From positions 558,001-622,000 of the forward strand of contig CP121337.1 of the NCBI GenBank assembly GCA_043554545.1: a stretch of DNA of 64,000 bases, read 5' to 3'. The stretch comes from UBA7330 sp043554545 (GTDB lineage: Bacteria; Bacteroidota; Bacteroidia; Cytophagales; Cyclobacteriaceae). Under the pieces are notes generated by a model. It did not search any database. It was given only the letters and a program-made list of their open reading frames with translations, and was not told the DNA's origin. Below, one piece after another: positions 8,803-17,896 of the stretch. The first letter of the stretch is position 1. Each line of letters starts with the position of its first letter. The position numbers and the translations under genes are program-made.

Positions 8803-11200
8803 GTGGTTTGAATTTTTCCGGCTTTGCTTCAGACATTAATTGGTATACTCCTTCGAATATGTCTTCAACATTGGGTTTCGAGAAGTAATCTCCATCTGTG
8901 CTATATGCAGGCCTGTGAGCCTTAGCTGAAATAGCTAGTGGCTTGGAATCCAGGTATTGATAACCATGGTCTCTGTCAAGTACTTGCTGCATCATATACG
9001 CTGTAGCGCCTCCTGGCACATCCTCGTCTATAAATACTACCCGGCTAGTCTTTTTCAGTGATTCTACAATGGTATGATTAATATCAAACGGAAGTAAGGA
9101 TTGGACATCAATTACCTCTGAGGAAATCCCAAATTCATTTAACTGGTGAGCAGCATCCATAACGATTCTGCAAAGTGATCCATAGGTGACCAGCGTCACA
9201 TCTGATCCTTCCCTAAGTACTTCCGGAATTCCAAGGGGAACCTTAACTTCATCAATATTTTCAGGCATTTGCTCTTTTAGTCGATATCCATTCAGCGATT
9301 CGATCACGAGGGCAGGATCTTCAGAATCCATCAAAGTATTGTAGAAACCAGCTGCTTGAGTAAGGTTTCTTGGAACCAATAGGTGAATTCCTCTGATAGA
9401 ACCTAGTAACATGCTCATTGGTGATCCACTATGCCATACACCTTCCAGTCTGTGCCCTCGCGTCCTGATAATTACTGGGCAGACCTGACCACCTTTCATT
9501 CGGTAATGCAATGACGCAAGGTCGTCGGACATGGTTTGCAGCGCATAAATCACGTAATCAAGATACTGGATCTCTATAATGGGCCTTAAACCACGAAGAG
9601 CGGTTCCGATACCCTGACCTAGGATGGTGAGTTCACGAATCCCTGTATCAGTTACCCTTAGTTCACCATATTTTTCCTGTAACCCTGCAAAGCCCTGGTT
9701 TACATCACCTATTATCCCTACATCTTCCCCTATAGCAAAAACTCTCGGGTCTCTTTCTAATAATTTATCAAAGCAAGCCCGTACAACTTCTCTACCATCA
9801 ACCATTTCAGAACTATCCGTATAGTTGGGTTTAACCTCTGTTACCTGCAGAGGGCTAAAAGCTGATTCATTATACAGGTGTGAGTTATATTCATCTTTAT
9901 GGACTTCATTCTTTTTTCTGACCCATTCAATAATGGCCACTTTTTCTTTTGAATGCTCGTCTTTTAGATACCTGAGACTTTTTCTTAGTGCCCTCATGGT
10001 ATCAGCCTTCAGCGGATTAAGGGCATCTTTAAGGTCATTTTTGAGCTCTATGAGTGCCACCTTGTTAGCAGATACAGTTGCGGCGTCACTGATAAGTGAA
10101 ATAGCGGTAGTGACGTCTGCTTTAATTTTAGTGCTATAGGCCTTCCAGGCTTCATTTCTGGCTTTCTTTGCCTTCTGAAGTGCCTCGCTTTCAATATTAT
10201 CAATTTCAGATGATGTAAATAGACCAGAGTCTAACATCCATTCCCTCATTTTTAAGTTGCAATCAAAAGCCTTTTCCCACTCAAGTCTTTCTTTTGATTT
10301 ATATCGTTCGTGAGATCCTGAAGTAGAATGCCCGAGTGGCTGGGTCATTTCGATGACATGGACCAGGCAGGGGACATGCTCTTGCCGGGCGATTTGAGCA
10401 GCACGTTGATAGGTATCTACAAGTTTAGGGTAGTCCCAACCTTCGACTGTGAAGATCTCCATCCCGGGCATGTTTTTATCTCTTCTAAACCCTTCCAGAA
10501 CCTCTGAGATGCTTTCTTTAGTGGTGTGGTATTTTTGAGGAACAGATATGCCATATGCGTCATCCCATATAGACATTACAACAGGGATTTGTAACACGCA
10601 AGCCGCATTTATGGCTTCAAAAAAGTGCCCTTCTGAGGTAGCGGCATTGCCTATGGTACCAAAGGCAACTTCATTTCCATTTATGGAGAAGTCTTTAAAA
10701 TCTTGTAAATCAGGATTATTTCTATATAGCTTGGAGGCATATGCCAGGCCAATTAGTCGTGGCATTTGAGCTGCAGTTGGGGAAATATCAGAACATGAAT
10801 TTTTCATATCTGTTAAGGTGTTCCACTCACCATTTGAAGTCATAGAACGAGACCCAAAATGCCCATTCATCATTCTTCCACCCGAGGCCGGTTCAGCGTC
10901 AAGGTCTGTATGTGCATACATTTGTGCGAAGAATTCCTGTGAAGAGTGTTGACCCATAGCCATCATCATGGTCTGGTCTCGGTAGTAACCAGAGCGCCAA
11001 TCTCCATTTTCGAGCGCCTTAGCCGCAGCTATTTGTGCTACTTCTTTACCATCACCAAAAATTCCAAATTTGGCTTTACCCATAAAAACCTCTTTGCGAC
11101 CAATTATGCTCGCTTCCCGGCTTTCTACAGCCAAGGCGTAGTCTGCTAATACTTCAGCCTTTTTGAAGTTGGTTTTAGTTGTAACGTCCTGAGTACTCAC
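8795..11200 (-). CDS. Fused alpha/beta E1 of branched-chain-type 2-oxoacid dehydrogenase
   Basis: This 801-residue protein carries both E1 subunits. Residues ~30-400 are the alpha-type thiamine diphosphate domain (SGGRMMNGHFGSR, then GNAATSEGHFFEAIN at 184-198 and IWDDAYGIS). Residues ~460-800 are the beta-type transketolase-like domain (FAIGEDVG, EIQYLDYV, and the C-terminal VVFIDEDVPGGATA segment). The complex decarboxylates branched-chain 2-oxoacids (from Val, Leu, Ile), feeding branched acyl-CoA for energy or iso-fatty acids; E2/E3 genes are not in the window. The start is a GTG, since no upstream ATG is in frame and the next Met is residue 40. In the ThDP motif the usual GDG...NN appears as GNA...DD (see findings). 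A fit with IcmF at 27.5 kb is plausible because isobutyryl-CoA comes from valine. Confidence 0.88.
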   Translation of the reverse strand: MSTQDVTTKTNFKKAEVLADYALAVESREASIIGRKEVFMGKAKFGIFGDGKEVAQIAAAKALENGDWRSGYYRDQTMMMAMGQHSSQEFFAQMYAHTDLDAEPASGGRMMNGHFGSRSMTSNGEWNTLTDMKNSCSDISPTAAQMPRLIGLAYASKLYRNNPDLQDFKDFSINGNEVAFGTIGNAATSEGHFFEAINAACVLQIPVVMSIWDDAYGISVPQKYHTTKESISEVLEGFRRDKNMPGMEIFTVEGWDYPKLVDTYQRAAQIARQEHVPCLVHVIEMTQPLGHSTSGSHERYKSKERLEWEKAFDCNLKMREWMLDSGLFTSSEIDNIESEALQKAKKARNEAWKAYSTKIKADVTTAISLISDAATVSANKVALIELKNDLKDALNPLKADTMRALRKSLRYLKDEHSKEKVAIIEWVRKKNEVHKDEYNSHLYNESAFSPLQVTEVKPNYTDSSEMVDGREVVRACFDKLLERDPRVFAIGEDVGIIGDVNQGFAGLQEKYGELRVTDTGIRELTILGQGIGTALRGLRPIIEIQYLDYVIYALQTMSDDLASLHYRMKGGQVCPVIIRTRGHRLEGVWHSGSPMSMLLGSIRGIHLLVPRNLTQAAGFYNTLMDSEDPALVIESLNGYRLKEQMPENIDEVKVPLGIPEVLREGSDVTLVTYGSLCRIVMDAAHQLNEFGISSEVIDVQSLLPFDINHTIVESLKKTSRVVFIDEDVPGGATAYMMQQVLDRDHGYQYLDSKPLAISAKAHRPAYSTDGDYFSKPNVEDIFEGVYQLMSEAKPEKFKPLI

Positions 11201-11237
11201 TAATGAGAGGTTAGGTAAAACACTATTTCAAGGAAGT

Positions 11238-11266
11238 CAAATTTACTAAAAAAACACAAGAGCAAG
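11238..11266 (-). promoter_or_regulatory. Promoter for the fused E1 gene
   Basis: On the minus strand CTTG (11263-11266) is followed by 17 bases and TAAATTTG (11238-11245), an exact TAnnTTTG -7 box with a TTG at a spacing seen in Flavobacteriia. It gives a leader of about 30 bases before the GTG at 11200. Confidence 0.5.
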
Positions 11267-11433
11267 TAGAGAATTGACCATATGTTTCTATTGAATTAGA
11301 ATTTATTTCCATCTATTTAAGAATAATATTTTGTAAAAGAGTTATTATTAAGAATAATATATTTCTTCAGTCAGGAACTGTAATGGTTAATATTGAATTT
11401 TATTCGACTGGTGATTCTCATTACTACGACTTG

Positions 11434-11441
11434 TATCTTTG
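11434..11441 (+). promoter_or_regulatory. -7 element for alanine dehydrogenase
   Basis: TATCTTTG matches TAnnTTTG. A transcript starting about 6 bases later would have a leader of ~13 bases before the ATG at 11461, which supports that start over the upstream ATG at 11383. No clear -33 box. Confidence 0.38.
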
Positions 11442-11460
11442 TAAAATAATCCATGAAAAT

Positions 11461-12576
11461 ATGATCGTAGGGGTTCCAAAAGAGATAAAATCAAATGAAA
11501 ACCGGGTAGCACTTACACCCGGTGGGGTAATTGAATTAGTTAAACGAGGACACGAAGTATTCGTTCAATCAGGTGCCGGATTTGACAGTGGCTTTACGAA
11601 TGAACAATACATTGATTCGGGAGCTAAAATTTTGAAAACCATTGAGGAAACTTATGATAGTGCCGAGATGATTATCAAGGTTAAGGAGCCTATTCAGGAA
11701 GAATATGGCTTAATCAAGAAAGACCAATTGGTATTCACTTATTTTCATTTTGCTTCGAGTGAGCCACTTACTAAAGCAATGATCAACAGTGGTGCTGTTT
11801 GTCTGGCCTACGAAACAGTGGAGAAAAGTGATCATTCACTGCCGCTCCTGATTCCAATGTCAGAAGTAGCCGGACGTATGTCAATTCAGGAAGGTGCTAA
11901 ATACCTGGAAAAGCCACAAAGTGGCAGGGGAATATTGCTTGGAGGTGTACCGGGAGTGAGACCAGCAAAGGTGCTAATCCTTGGAGGAGGAATTGTAGGA
12001 GCCAATGCAGCTAAAATGGCTTCTGGGATGGGAGCTGATGTTACCATTATGGACATTAGCTTACCTCGACTGCGCTACCTGGAAGACATCATGCCGTCAA
12101 ACGTAAGTACTTTCATGTCAAGTGAATATAATATCCGTGAGCTCATAAGCACACATGATTTGATCATTGGAGCAGTTTTAATACCAGGGGCAAAAGCGCC
12201 GCATTTGATCACCAGAGATATGCTGAAAGTGATGAGGCCTGGTACAGTATTGGTTGATGTGGCGGTTGATCAAGGTGGATGCATCGAAACCTGTAAGCCA
12301 ACTACTCATGATAACCCGACTTTTATCATTGATGATGTGGTCCATTACTGCGTGGCTAATATGCCTGGAGCAGTTCCCTATACTTCCACCTTGGCATTAA
12401 CCAATGCCACAATGCCTTACGCTTTACAACTTGCAAATAAGGGATGGAAAAGGGCTTGTAGGGAAAGTGAAGAACTTAAAAAGGGACTCAATATTGTATC
12501 AGGCGACGTGGTCTATCAAGGAGTTGCTGATGCTTTTAATCTCCCCTATCAGAGACCTGAAAATCATCTCAATTAA
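11461..12576 (+). CDS. ald: Alanine dehydrogenase
   Basis: NAD-dependent interconversion of L-alanine with pyruvate and ammonia. With the start at 11461 (MIVGVPKEIKSNENRVALTP) the protein is 371 residues, the usual family length; the open frame extends 26 codons further up to 11383, but that part has no family match and would contain the putative -7 box. The substrate-side motif KEIKxNENRVALTP is at residues 8-21, followed by the conserved VKVKEP-type segment and the NAD-binding GGGIVGANAAKMASGMGA near 180-197. The PGAVPYTSTLALTNATMPY block near the C-terminus is diagnostic. It is monocistronic; its stop overlaps the convergent PD-(D/E)XK gene by 4 bases. Confidence 0.93.
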   Translation: MIVGVPKEIKSNENRVALTPGGVIELVKRGHEVFVQSGAGFDSGFTNEQYIDSGAKILKTIEETYDSAEMIIKVKEPIQEEYGLIKKDQLVFTYFHFASSEPLTKAMINSGAVCLAYETVEKSDHSLPLLIPMSEVAGRMSIQEGAKYLEKPQSGRGILLGGVPGVRPAKVLILGGGIVGANAAKMASGMGADVTIMDISLPRLRYLEDIMPSNVSTFMSSEYNIRELISTHDLIIGAVLIPGAKAPHLITRDMLKVMRPGTVLVDVAVDQGGCIETCKPTTHDNPTFIIDDVVHYCVANMPGAVPYTSTLALTNATMPYALQLANKGWKRACRESEELKKGLNIVSGDVVYQGVADAFNLPYQRPENHLN

Positions 12577-13010
12577 TCAAGCTTAGGAAACTGCTTTAAT
12601 GTGTGATAAGTGCCCTGATCTAATTTCCAGATAAAGTGATTGAGTCCATTGGTTACAGCGATATAGGGTGCCTTAATGATTTTGTTATAGGTCGCAATCT
12701 GATTGATTGTTTTGGGGCCTAATTTTATTTTTGCTGACTTACATTCGATAAGTAGAAAAGGGTTTCCATTTCTATCCGCAAGCAGGATATCGGAACGTTT
12801 ACCTGATTTAAAATAGGTAAGTGGAAATTCCAGACTTATAAGGGTTTTAGGATAAGTTAGGTGATTGACCATCAAGTGGATAAAGTGTTGTCTTACCCAT
12901 TCCTCTGGTGTTAAAGCCACATACTTTTTCCTTACGATATCAAAAACGAATTGATTCCCTTCTTCATTTTTAATGTTTAAGGAACATGCCGGTAGGTTAA
13001 GCTTTTCCAT
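12573..13010 (-). CDS. PD-(D/E)XK protein, HsdR N-terminal-like domain
   Basis: This 145-residue protein has the compact nuclease-like fold seen in the type I restriction HsdR N-terminal domain (HSDR_N_2). The likely active-site set is D74 (KRSDILLAD), E89 and K91 in IECKSAK. It lacks helicase and other restriction domains, and no methylase or specificity gene is nearby, so it is not a restriction system. Small single-domain proteins of this kind are very common in Bacteroidota near housekeeping genes, with unknown role in DNA processing. Its start overlaps the end of the upstream MFS gene by 14 bases, so the two are translationally coupled. Confidence 0.8.
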   Translation of the reverse strand: MEKLNLPACSLNIKNEEGNQFVFDIVRKKYVALTPEEWVRQHFIHLMVNHLTYPKTLISLEFPLTYFKSGKRSDILLADRNGNPFLLIECKSAKIKLGPKTINQIATYNKIIKAPYIAVTNGLNHFIWKLDQGTYHTLKQFPKLD

Positions 13011-14286
13011 ATGCGGGCATCTTCACAAACCTTAACAAGATAAGACCAATCAGGAAAAAGAGCCCCAAAGCCAACGAGCTAATACGCATACTACCTGTGA
13101 TTTGTTCAATGAACCCATAACTAAAAGTGCCTAATACTACGCTTAGATGAAATGTTACATCAAAAAAGGAAAAATAGGAGGTATGATCTTCTGTTTCTTC
13201 TGGTATTAGCTTAGAGAATGTAGCCCTTGATAAGGCCTGGATCCCACCCATAACCAAACCAACCAGCACTGCAATAACATAAAACTGTGTCACATTGGTT
13301 ATAAAATAAGCAAAAAGACAAATACCTATCCAGATAATAATCATTGTTGTTAAGGCAAAAATATTTCCTTTTTTATCTGATAGTTTGGCAAATAGTAAGG
13401 ATCCTCCTATTCCCACAAATTGAATGATTAACAGGATAGGTATTAGTTGTCCGGCTTCGAGGTGCAATACTTTGGACCCAAAAAGGGTAGCTAATAGCAT
13501 CACAGTTTGAACACCCATATTGAAAAAAAGGAAGGAAAGAATATAGGTTTTCATGTCTTTCAGGTTTTGCAATTTGCTGATTACTGACCTGATTTCTCTA
13601 TAGCCATTAAGGAAGATATTTCCTTTGGTACCTTTATTAAAAACATTTTCTGGTAAGTTTTTGAAAGGTATTTGTGCAAATCCTATCCACCAAACCCCAA
13701 CCATCAGAAAAACGATTCTTGTGGCCTGACCTTTATTGTCAAAACCAAAGGAATCATAATAGGTAATGAGGATTAAACTCATAATAAGCATGATCGCACT
13801 ACCCAGATACCCAAAAGCATACCCTCTTGCACTGATGCGATCAGTGGTCTCAGGTGTGGCAATCTCAGGGAGATAGGCATCATAGAAGACAAGACTACTG
13901 CTATAACCAAGACTGGCGAAGATTACACAGAAAATACCCCACTCAATATTCCCTTCAGTAAACAGGAACATCCCCATGCAGCTGAATGCGCCAAGAAAAG
14001 TGAATATTTTTAAAAAAGTCTTCTTTTTTCCTGAATAATCGGCAATTCCTGAGAGCAGCGGTAAAATGGCTGCTGAAAGTAGATAGGAAAAAGCCAGTGC
14101 GTAACTATAAAGTACTGAATTGACGACTTCAAATCCAAAAAATGATATCCGATCTCCTGTAGCTTCATTGGCCGTAATGGAGGTATAGTAGATTGGGAAA
14201 ATAGAGGTGTTGATTACGAGGTTGTAAACAGAATTTGCCCAGTCATACATACACCAGGATCTGATTATTTTTGGATTTCCTCTCAT
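12997..14286 (-). CDS. MFS transporter, UMF1 (Atg22-like) family
   Basis: This 429-residue membrane protein has about 12 hydrophobic segments. The N-terminus WCMYDWANSVYNLVI (residues 11-25) is the hallmark of the UMF1/Atg22-like branch of the major facilitator superfamily. A charged cytoplasmic loop at mid-protein follows TM6, as in the family. In yeast Atg22 exports amino acids from the vacuole; bacterial members are uncharacterised but are likely amino-acid or small-molecule exporters. It is co-transcribed with the downstream PD-(D/E)XK gene and divergent from the NDH-2 operon. Confidence 0.85.
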   Translation of the reverse strand: MRGNPKIIRSWCMYDWANSVYNLVINTSIFPIYYTSITANEATGDRISFFGFEVVNSVLYSYALAFSYLLSAAILPLLSGIADYSGKKKTFLKIFTFLGAFSCMGMFLFTEGNIEWGIFCVIFASLGYSSSLVFYDAYLPEIATPETTDRISARGYAFGYLGSAIMLIMSLILITYYDSFGFDNKGQATRIVFLMVGVWWIGFAQIPFKNLPENVFNKGTKGNIFLNGYREIRSVISKLQNLKDMKTYILSFLFFNMGVQTVMLLATLFGSKVLHLEAGQLIPILLIIQFVGIGGSLLFAKLSDKKGNIFALTTMIIIWIGICLFAYFITNVTQFYVIAVLVGLVMGGIQALSRATFSKLIPEETEDHTSYFSFFDVTFHLSVVLGTFSYGFIEQITGSMRISSLALGLFFLIGLILLRFVKMPAYGKA

Positions 14287-14328
14287 AAAATTAAATACCG
14301 AAAATAGTTAAACTATGCAAAAGAATTA

Positions 14329-14355
14329 ACGTTTCCACTCTTATGTTGTAAACGT
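14329..14355. promoter_or_regulatory. Inverted repeat in the divergent promoter region
   Basis: ACGTTT (14329-14334) and AAACGT (14350-14355) form a 6-base inverted repeat with a 15-base spacer. They lie between the divergent MFS and NDH-2/amidoligase operon starts, so this could be an operator. A degenerate -7 box (TAAATCTG, about 14375) lies just downstream on the plus strand. Confidence 0.25.
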
Positions 14356-14399
14356 GTTTATTCTAACAAGTTTAGGATAAATCTGTTGAAACATATAAG

Positions 14400-15725
14400 A
14401 TGGTAAAAGATATATTAGCTCCTGAAAAGTCAAAGTTAAATCGCATCAAGGAAAGAATTCCCCGAAATGGACTAACTCGTGTAGTTATTATTGGAGGAGG
14501 ATTTGGAGGTATTGAGTTGGTCAGAAATCTGAGTAAGGAAAATGTTCAGATTGTATTGGTTGATAAGCACAACTACCACAGCTTTATTCCGCTATTGTAT
14601 CAGGTAGCAACAGCAGGTCTTAGTCCAGGAGATATTTCCAGCCCGTTAAGAGAGTTTCTTCAGGATAATAAAAACTTCCATTTTAGGATGGCCAAGGTAA
14701 AGAGTGTTGATGTTGCTCAAAAAAGAGTGATTACCTCTGCTGGCTTCCTCGAATATGATAAATTAGTTATTGCCACTGGATCTAGCACCAACTTTTTTGG
14801 TAATGAACAGCTACGAAAAAATGCACACAAACTACGTGAGATCAGTGATGCAATTGAGTTACGAACGAAGCTGATTAATAATTTTGAAGAAGCAATACAG
14901 GCTGAGGATGATCAGGAGTTAGAGCATTACATGAATATTGTAATTGTAGGGGCTGGCCCAACTGGAGTAGAGCTGGCTGGTGCAATAGGGGAGCTTAAAA
15001 AGCATGTGTTACCCAAGGATTATCCTGAATTGGATTTTGAGAAATTAAAAATCTGGCTTGTTGAAGGAACAGATCGGGTGCTGGGTGCAATGTCTGAGAA
15101 ATCTGGTTCACGAGCCAAGCGCTATTTGAAGAAATTTGGTGTTCGTGTTTTGCTTGAAAAATTCGTTGAGACTTATCAGGACGGAGTTGTTACACTTAGC
15201 GACGGGAAGAAAATACATACGCAGTGTGTGGTATGGGCTGCCGGGGCCAAACCTAATTCAATTAAAGGATTGCCTGAAGGGTCAGAGGTAAAAGGGCGAA
15301 TAAAAGTTGATCGTTACAATAAAGTATATGATACAAAAGATGTGTTTTCAATAGGGGATGTTGCGCATCAAGAATCGATAAAGAACCCTAAAGGTTTACC
15401 TATGTTAGCTCCTGTTGCTATTCAACAGGCTAAAAGACTATGTAGTAACCTGATAGCTGATTTACATGGTAAGGAGATGAAACCATTTAACTATGTGGAT
15501 AAAGGCACTATGACTACTATCGGAAGGAATAAAGCTGTCATCGATGCTCCTTTTGGTATAAAACTAGGAGGATTTATTGGTTGGTTTATCTGGATGTTTG
15601 TTCACTTATTTTCCATTATTGGATTTAGACGTAAGTTTCTGGTGTTTTCTAACTGGATTTGGAATTATATTACCTATAACAGAGGTAACAGACTCATCAT
15701 CAAAAAAGACCTGGAGGATGAATAA
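14400..15725 (+). CDS. ndh: Type II NADH:quinone oxidoreductase (NDH-2)
   Basis: This 441-residue flavoprotein has two dinucleotide-binding folds: VVIIGGGFGGIE near residues 28-39 for FAD and IVIVGAGPTGVELAGA near 179-194 for NADH. The segments NYHSFIPLLYQVATAGLSP (around the FAD/quinone site) and APVAIQQAKR near residue 340 are typical of NDH-2. The C-terminal amphipathic/hydrophobic stretch (GFIGWFIWMFVHLFSIIGF) anchors it peripherally to the inner membrane. It oxidises NADH and reduces menaquinone without pumping protons. The next gene begins only 5 bases after its stop, which ties it to the amidoligase operon. That link could be accidental, but the spacing is that of a coupled pair. Confidence 0.88.
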   Translation: MVKDILAPEKSKLNRIKERIPRNGLTRVVIIGGGFGGIELVRNLSKENVQIVLVDKHNYHSFIPLLYQVATAGLSPGDISSPLREFLQDNKNFHFRMAKVKSVDVAQKRVITSAGFLEYDKLVIATGSSTNFFGNEQLRKNAHKLREISDAIELRTKLINNFEEAIQAEDDQELEHYMNIVIVGAGPTGVELAGAIGELKKHVLPKDYPELDFEKLKIWLVEGTDRVLGAMSEKSGSRAKRYLKKFGVRVLLEKFVETYQDGVVTLSDGKKIHTQCVVWAAGAKPNSIKGLPEGSEVKGRIKVDRYNKVYDTKDVFSIGDVAHQESIKNPKGLPMLAPVAIQQAKRLCSNLIADLHGKEMKPFNYVDKGTMTTIGRNKAVIDAPFGIKLGGFIGWFIWMFVHLFSIIGFRRKFLVFSNWIWNYITYNRGNRLIIKKDLEDE

Positions 15726-15730
15726 GTAAA

Positions 15731-16450
15731 ATGAATACACAAAGGTTTCTGGATCAAAAATCCCTTGAAGTTGATATCCATCCACAGCCAAATGATGAAA
15801 CCTGCGGGCCTACCAGTCTTCAGGCAGTTTATAAATACTTTAATGATAACATATCACTTGAAGATGTAATTGATCAAGTAAGGAGTCTTAAAACAGGAGG
15901 TACCCTGGCCGTGATGTTAGGTAATCATGCACTCAAAAGGGGTTATTCTGCAAAGTTGATCACCTATGATCTTCAAATGTTTGACCCCACCTGGTTTTCG
16001 GGTGAAATTTCACTTGAAGACAAACTTGGGGAGCAATTAAAGTACAAGACCAACAAGAAATTCAAAACGGCTACACAAGCATATCTAAAATTTTTATCTG
16101 GAGGCGGAGAGATTCTTTTTGAGGAGTTAAGTTCAAAATTGATCAGGAATATTCTGGAACAGGGCACACCAATTCTCACAGGCTTAAGTGCAACCTATTT
16201 ATACAATAGCGCAAGGGAAATACCTGAAACAAACGAGTATGATGACTTACAGGGTAAGCCTACTGGGCATTTCGTTGTGATTAGGGGTTTTGACCCTATC
16301 AAGAGATTGGTTTACATCGCCGACCCACTGGAGTCTAATCCTATTAGTGATACCCAGTATTATCTTGTCAACCTGAGGAGATTGATTAACTCTATTTTAT
16401 TAGGTGCTATAACATACGACGCAAACTTATTGGTAATAAAACCGAAATAA
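15731..16450 (+). CDS. C39-like cysteine peptidase of the RimK/GCS2 operon
   Basis: This 239-residue protein has a papain-like/C39 pattern: Cys25 in NDETCGPTSLQAVY, His180 in TGHFVVIRGFD, and Asp198 in VYIADPL. It has no signal peptide, no membrane segment, and no ABC transporter as in bacteriocin C39 proteins, so it is cytoplasmic. In related neighbourhoods a papain-like peptidase fused to a GNAT acetyltransferase accompanies RLAN/RimK ligases; here the peptidase stands alone. A likely role is to release, trim or transfer the amide product made by the two ligases downstream. It is the second gene of the operon, and its stop TAA overlaps the next ATG by 1 base. Confidence 0.82.
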   Translation: MNTQRFLDQKSLEVDIHPQPNDETCGPTSLQAVYKYFNDNISLEDVIDQVRSLKTGGTLAVMLGNHALKRGYSAKLITYDLQMFDPTWFSGEISLEDKLGEQLKYKTNKKFKTATQAYLKFLSGGGEILFEELSSKLIRNILEQGTPILTGLSATYLYNSAREIPETNEYDDLQGKPTGHFVVIRGFDPIKRLVYIADPLESNPISDTQYYLVNLRRLINSILLGAITYDANLLVIKPK

Positions 16451-17895
16451 TGTCATTAAAAATCATTGTAACTGATCATCCCAGAGATTGGAGCGGCTCT
16501 GTAAGTGATGCTGAAATCATTTCCCCTCAGGATTATTTTTCAGAGGAACTGTACCAAAAGAACAAAAAGTTTAAGGTAGTAAACCTTTGTAAGTCTTATC
16601 AATATCAAAGCCTTGGCTATTATGTTTCACTTTTAGCGGAGGCCAGGGGGCATAAGGTGATGCCAGAGATATCTACTTTGCAAGAGTTTAGGTTTCCATC
16701 ATTTGTGAGAGAAGATGCGGAGGACTTTGATGAGCTCATCCAACAGGAGTTGAAAAAAATAACTGGTGATCGGATTGAAATTATCATTTGTTTCGGAAAG
16801 TCAGATTTGGCTGCATTTAACCGGGTGGGCGTGCTTATTTTTAACCTGTTTCAGGTGCCTATATTACGGGCAGTCTTTTCAAAAAAGGATAAATGGTTTC
16901 TGACAAACCTTAAACCACTTAATCTTAAAGAACTTCCTTCAACGCATTTAGTACATCTCAAACAGTCGTTGGATGAATACCTTCAGGGAAAAAAGCGTTT
17001 ACAGAAGCAGTATAGCAGGAAGAAGTATGACATGGCCATTTTGATCAATCCTGAGGAAACAACTGCGCCCTCTAATAAAAAGGCGATTCAACATTTTGTC
17101 AAAGCAGCGGAGCAAGTGGGATTTAATGTTGACCTTATTACGAAGAATGATTTTGCCAAGTTGATTCAATATGACGCACTTTTCATTAGAGAGACAACCA
17201 ATGTGAATCACCATACTTTCAAATTTGCAAAGAAAGCTGCAGCTGAAGGTCTGGTGGTGATGGATGATCCTGAGTCCATCCTTAGATGTACCAATAAGGT
17301 ATATCTGAGTGAACTATTGAGTACAAATAAGATTCCAACCCCTAAATATTGGATTATTAGAAAGGATCACCTGACACATCAAAAAATGGACTTTAATTTC
17401 CCAGTAATCATCAAACAGCCTGACGGTGCTTTTTCAAAGGGGGTGAAAAAGGTAAAAGATAAAGGTGAATTGGGGATTGTGCTCAAAGATTTTTTTCAGA
17501 CTTCTGACCTGGTCATCGCACAGGAGTTTATTCCTACACAATTTGATTGGAGGGTTGGGGTTCTGAACAAAAAGCCCCTCTATGTATGCAAGTATTTTAT
17601 GGCAGCAGATCATTGGCAAATTGCCAATTGGAAAGACGGAAAACTTACCGGAGAGGGGGATACGGAAACCATAGCTATTGAAAAGGCCCCACCAGACTTG
17701 ATAGACCTTGCCATTAAAGCAACTTCCTTGATTGGAAATGGACTTTATGGTGTGGACATTAAACAAAGTGACAATAAATACTACATTATTGAGATCAATG
17801 ACAACCCAAATTTAGATGATGGCATAGAGGATCAATCCCTTAAACATCAATTGTATTTGACAATCATGCAGGAATTTTTCCGAAGACTGAATTAA
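16450..17895 (+). CDS. RimK-type ATP-grasp ligase with RLAN N-terminal domain
   Basis: This 481-residue protein has two parts. Residues ~1-190 fit the RLAN domain (RimK-like ATP-grasp N-terminal). Residues ~200-480 are ATP-grasp: nucleotide-binding Lys and Gly-rich loop FPVIIKQPDGAFSKG (317-331), then AQEFIP, and the metal-binding YIIEINDNPN with E448 and N450. ATP-grasp enzymes of this class join a carboxylate to an amine through an acyl-phosphate; RimK itself adds glutamates to ribosomal protein S6. The Pfam description of RLAN notes association with papain-like peptidases, GCS2 and others, which fits the flanking genes. Coupled to its neighbours by 1-base overlap upstream and 1-base gap downstream. 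Substrate unknown. Confidence 0.88.
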   Translation: MSLKIIVTDHPRDWSGSVSDAEIISPQDYFSEELYQKNKKFKVVNLCKSYQYQSLGYYVSLLAEARGHKVMPEISTLQEFRFPSFVREDAEDFDELIQQELKKITGDRIEIIICFGKSDLAAFNRVGVLIFNLFQVPILRAVFSKKDKWFLTNLKPLNLKELPSTHLVHLKQSLDEYLQGKKRLQKQYSRKKYDMAILINPEETTAPSNKKAIQHFVKAAEQVGFNVDLITKNDFAKLIQYDALFIRETTNVNHHTFKFAKKAAAEGLVVMDDPESILRCTNKVYLSELLSTNKIPTPKYWIIRKDHLTHQKMDFNFPVIIKQPDGAFSKGVKKVKDKGELGIVLKDFFQTSDLVIAQEFIPTQFDWRVGVLNKKPLYVCKYFMAADHWQIANWKDGKLTGEGDTETIAIEKAPPDLIDLAIKATSLIGNGLYGVDIKQSDNKYYIIEINDNPNLDDGIEDQSLKHQLYLTIMQEFFRRLN

Positions 17896-17896
17896 A

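Noticed and set aside
11383..11460. Longer N-terminus for alanine dehydrogenase (start at 11383)
   Set aside because: The extra 26 residues do not match the family, the second ATG gives the usual length, and a -7 box lies inside the extension.
12573..13010. Remnant of a type I restriction system
   Set aside because: Only a single nuclease-like domain; no helicase, methylase or specificity subunit nearby, and it is coupled to a transporter gene.
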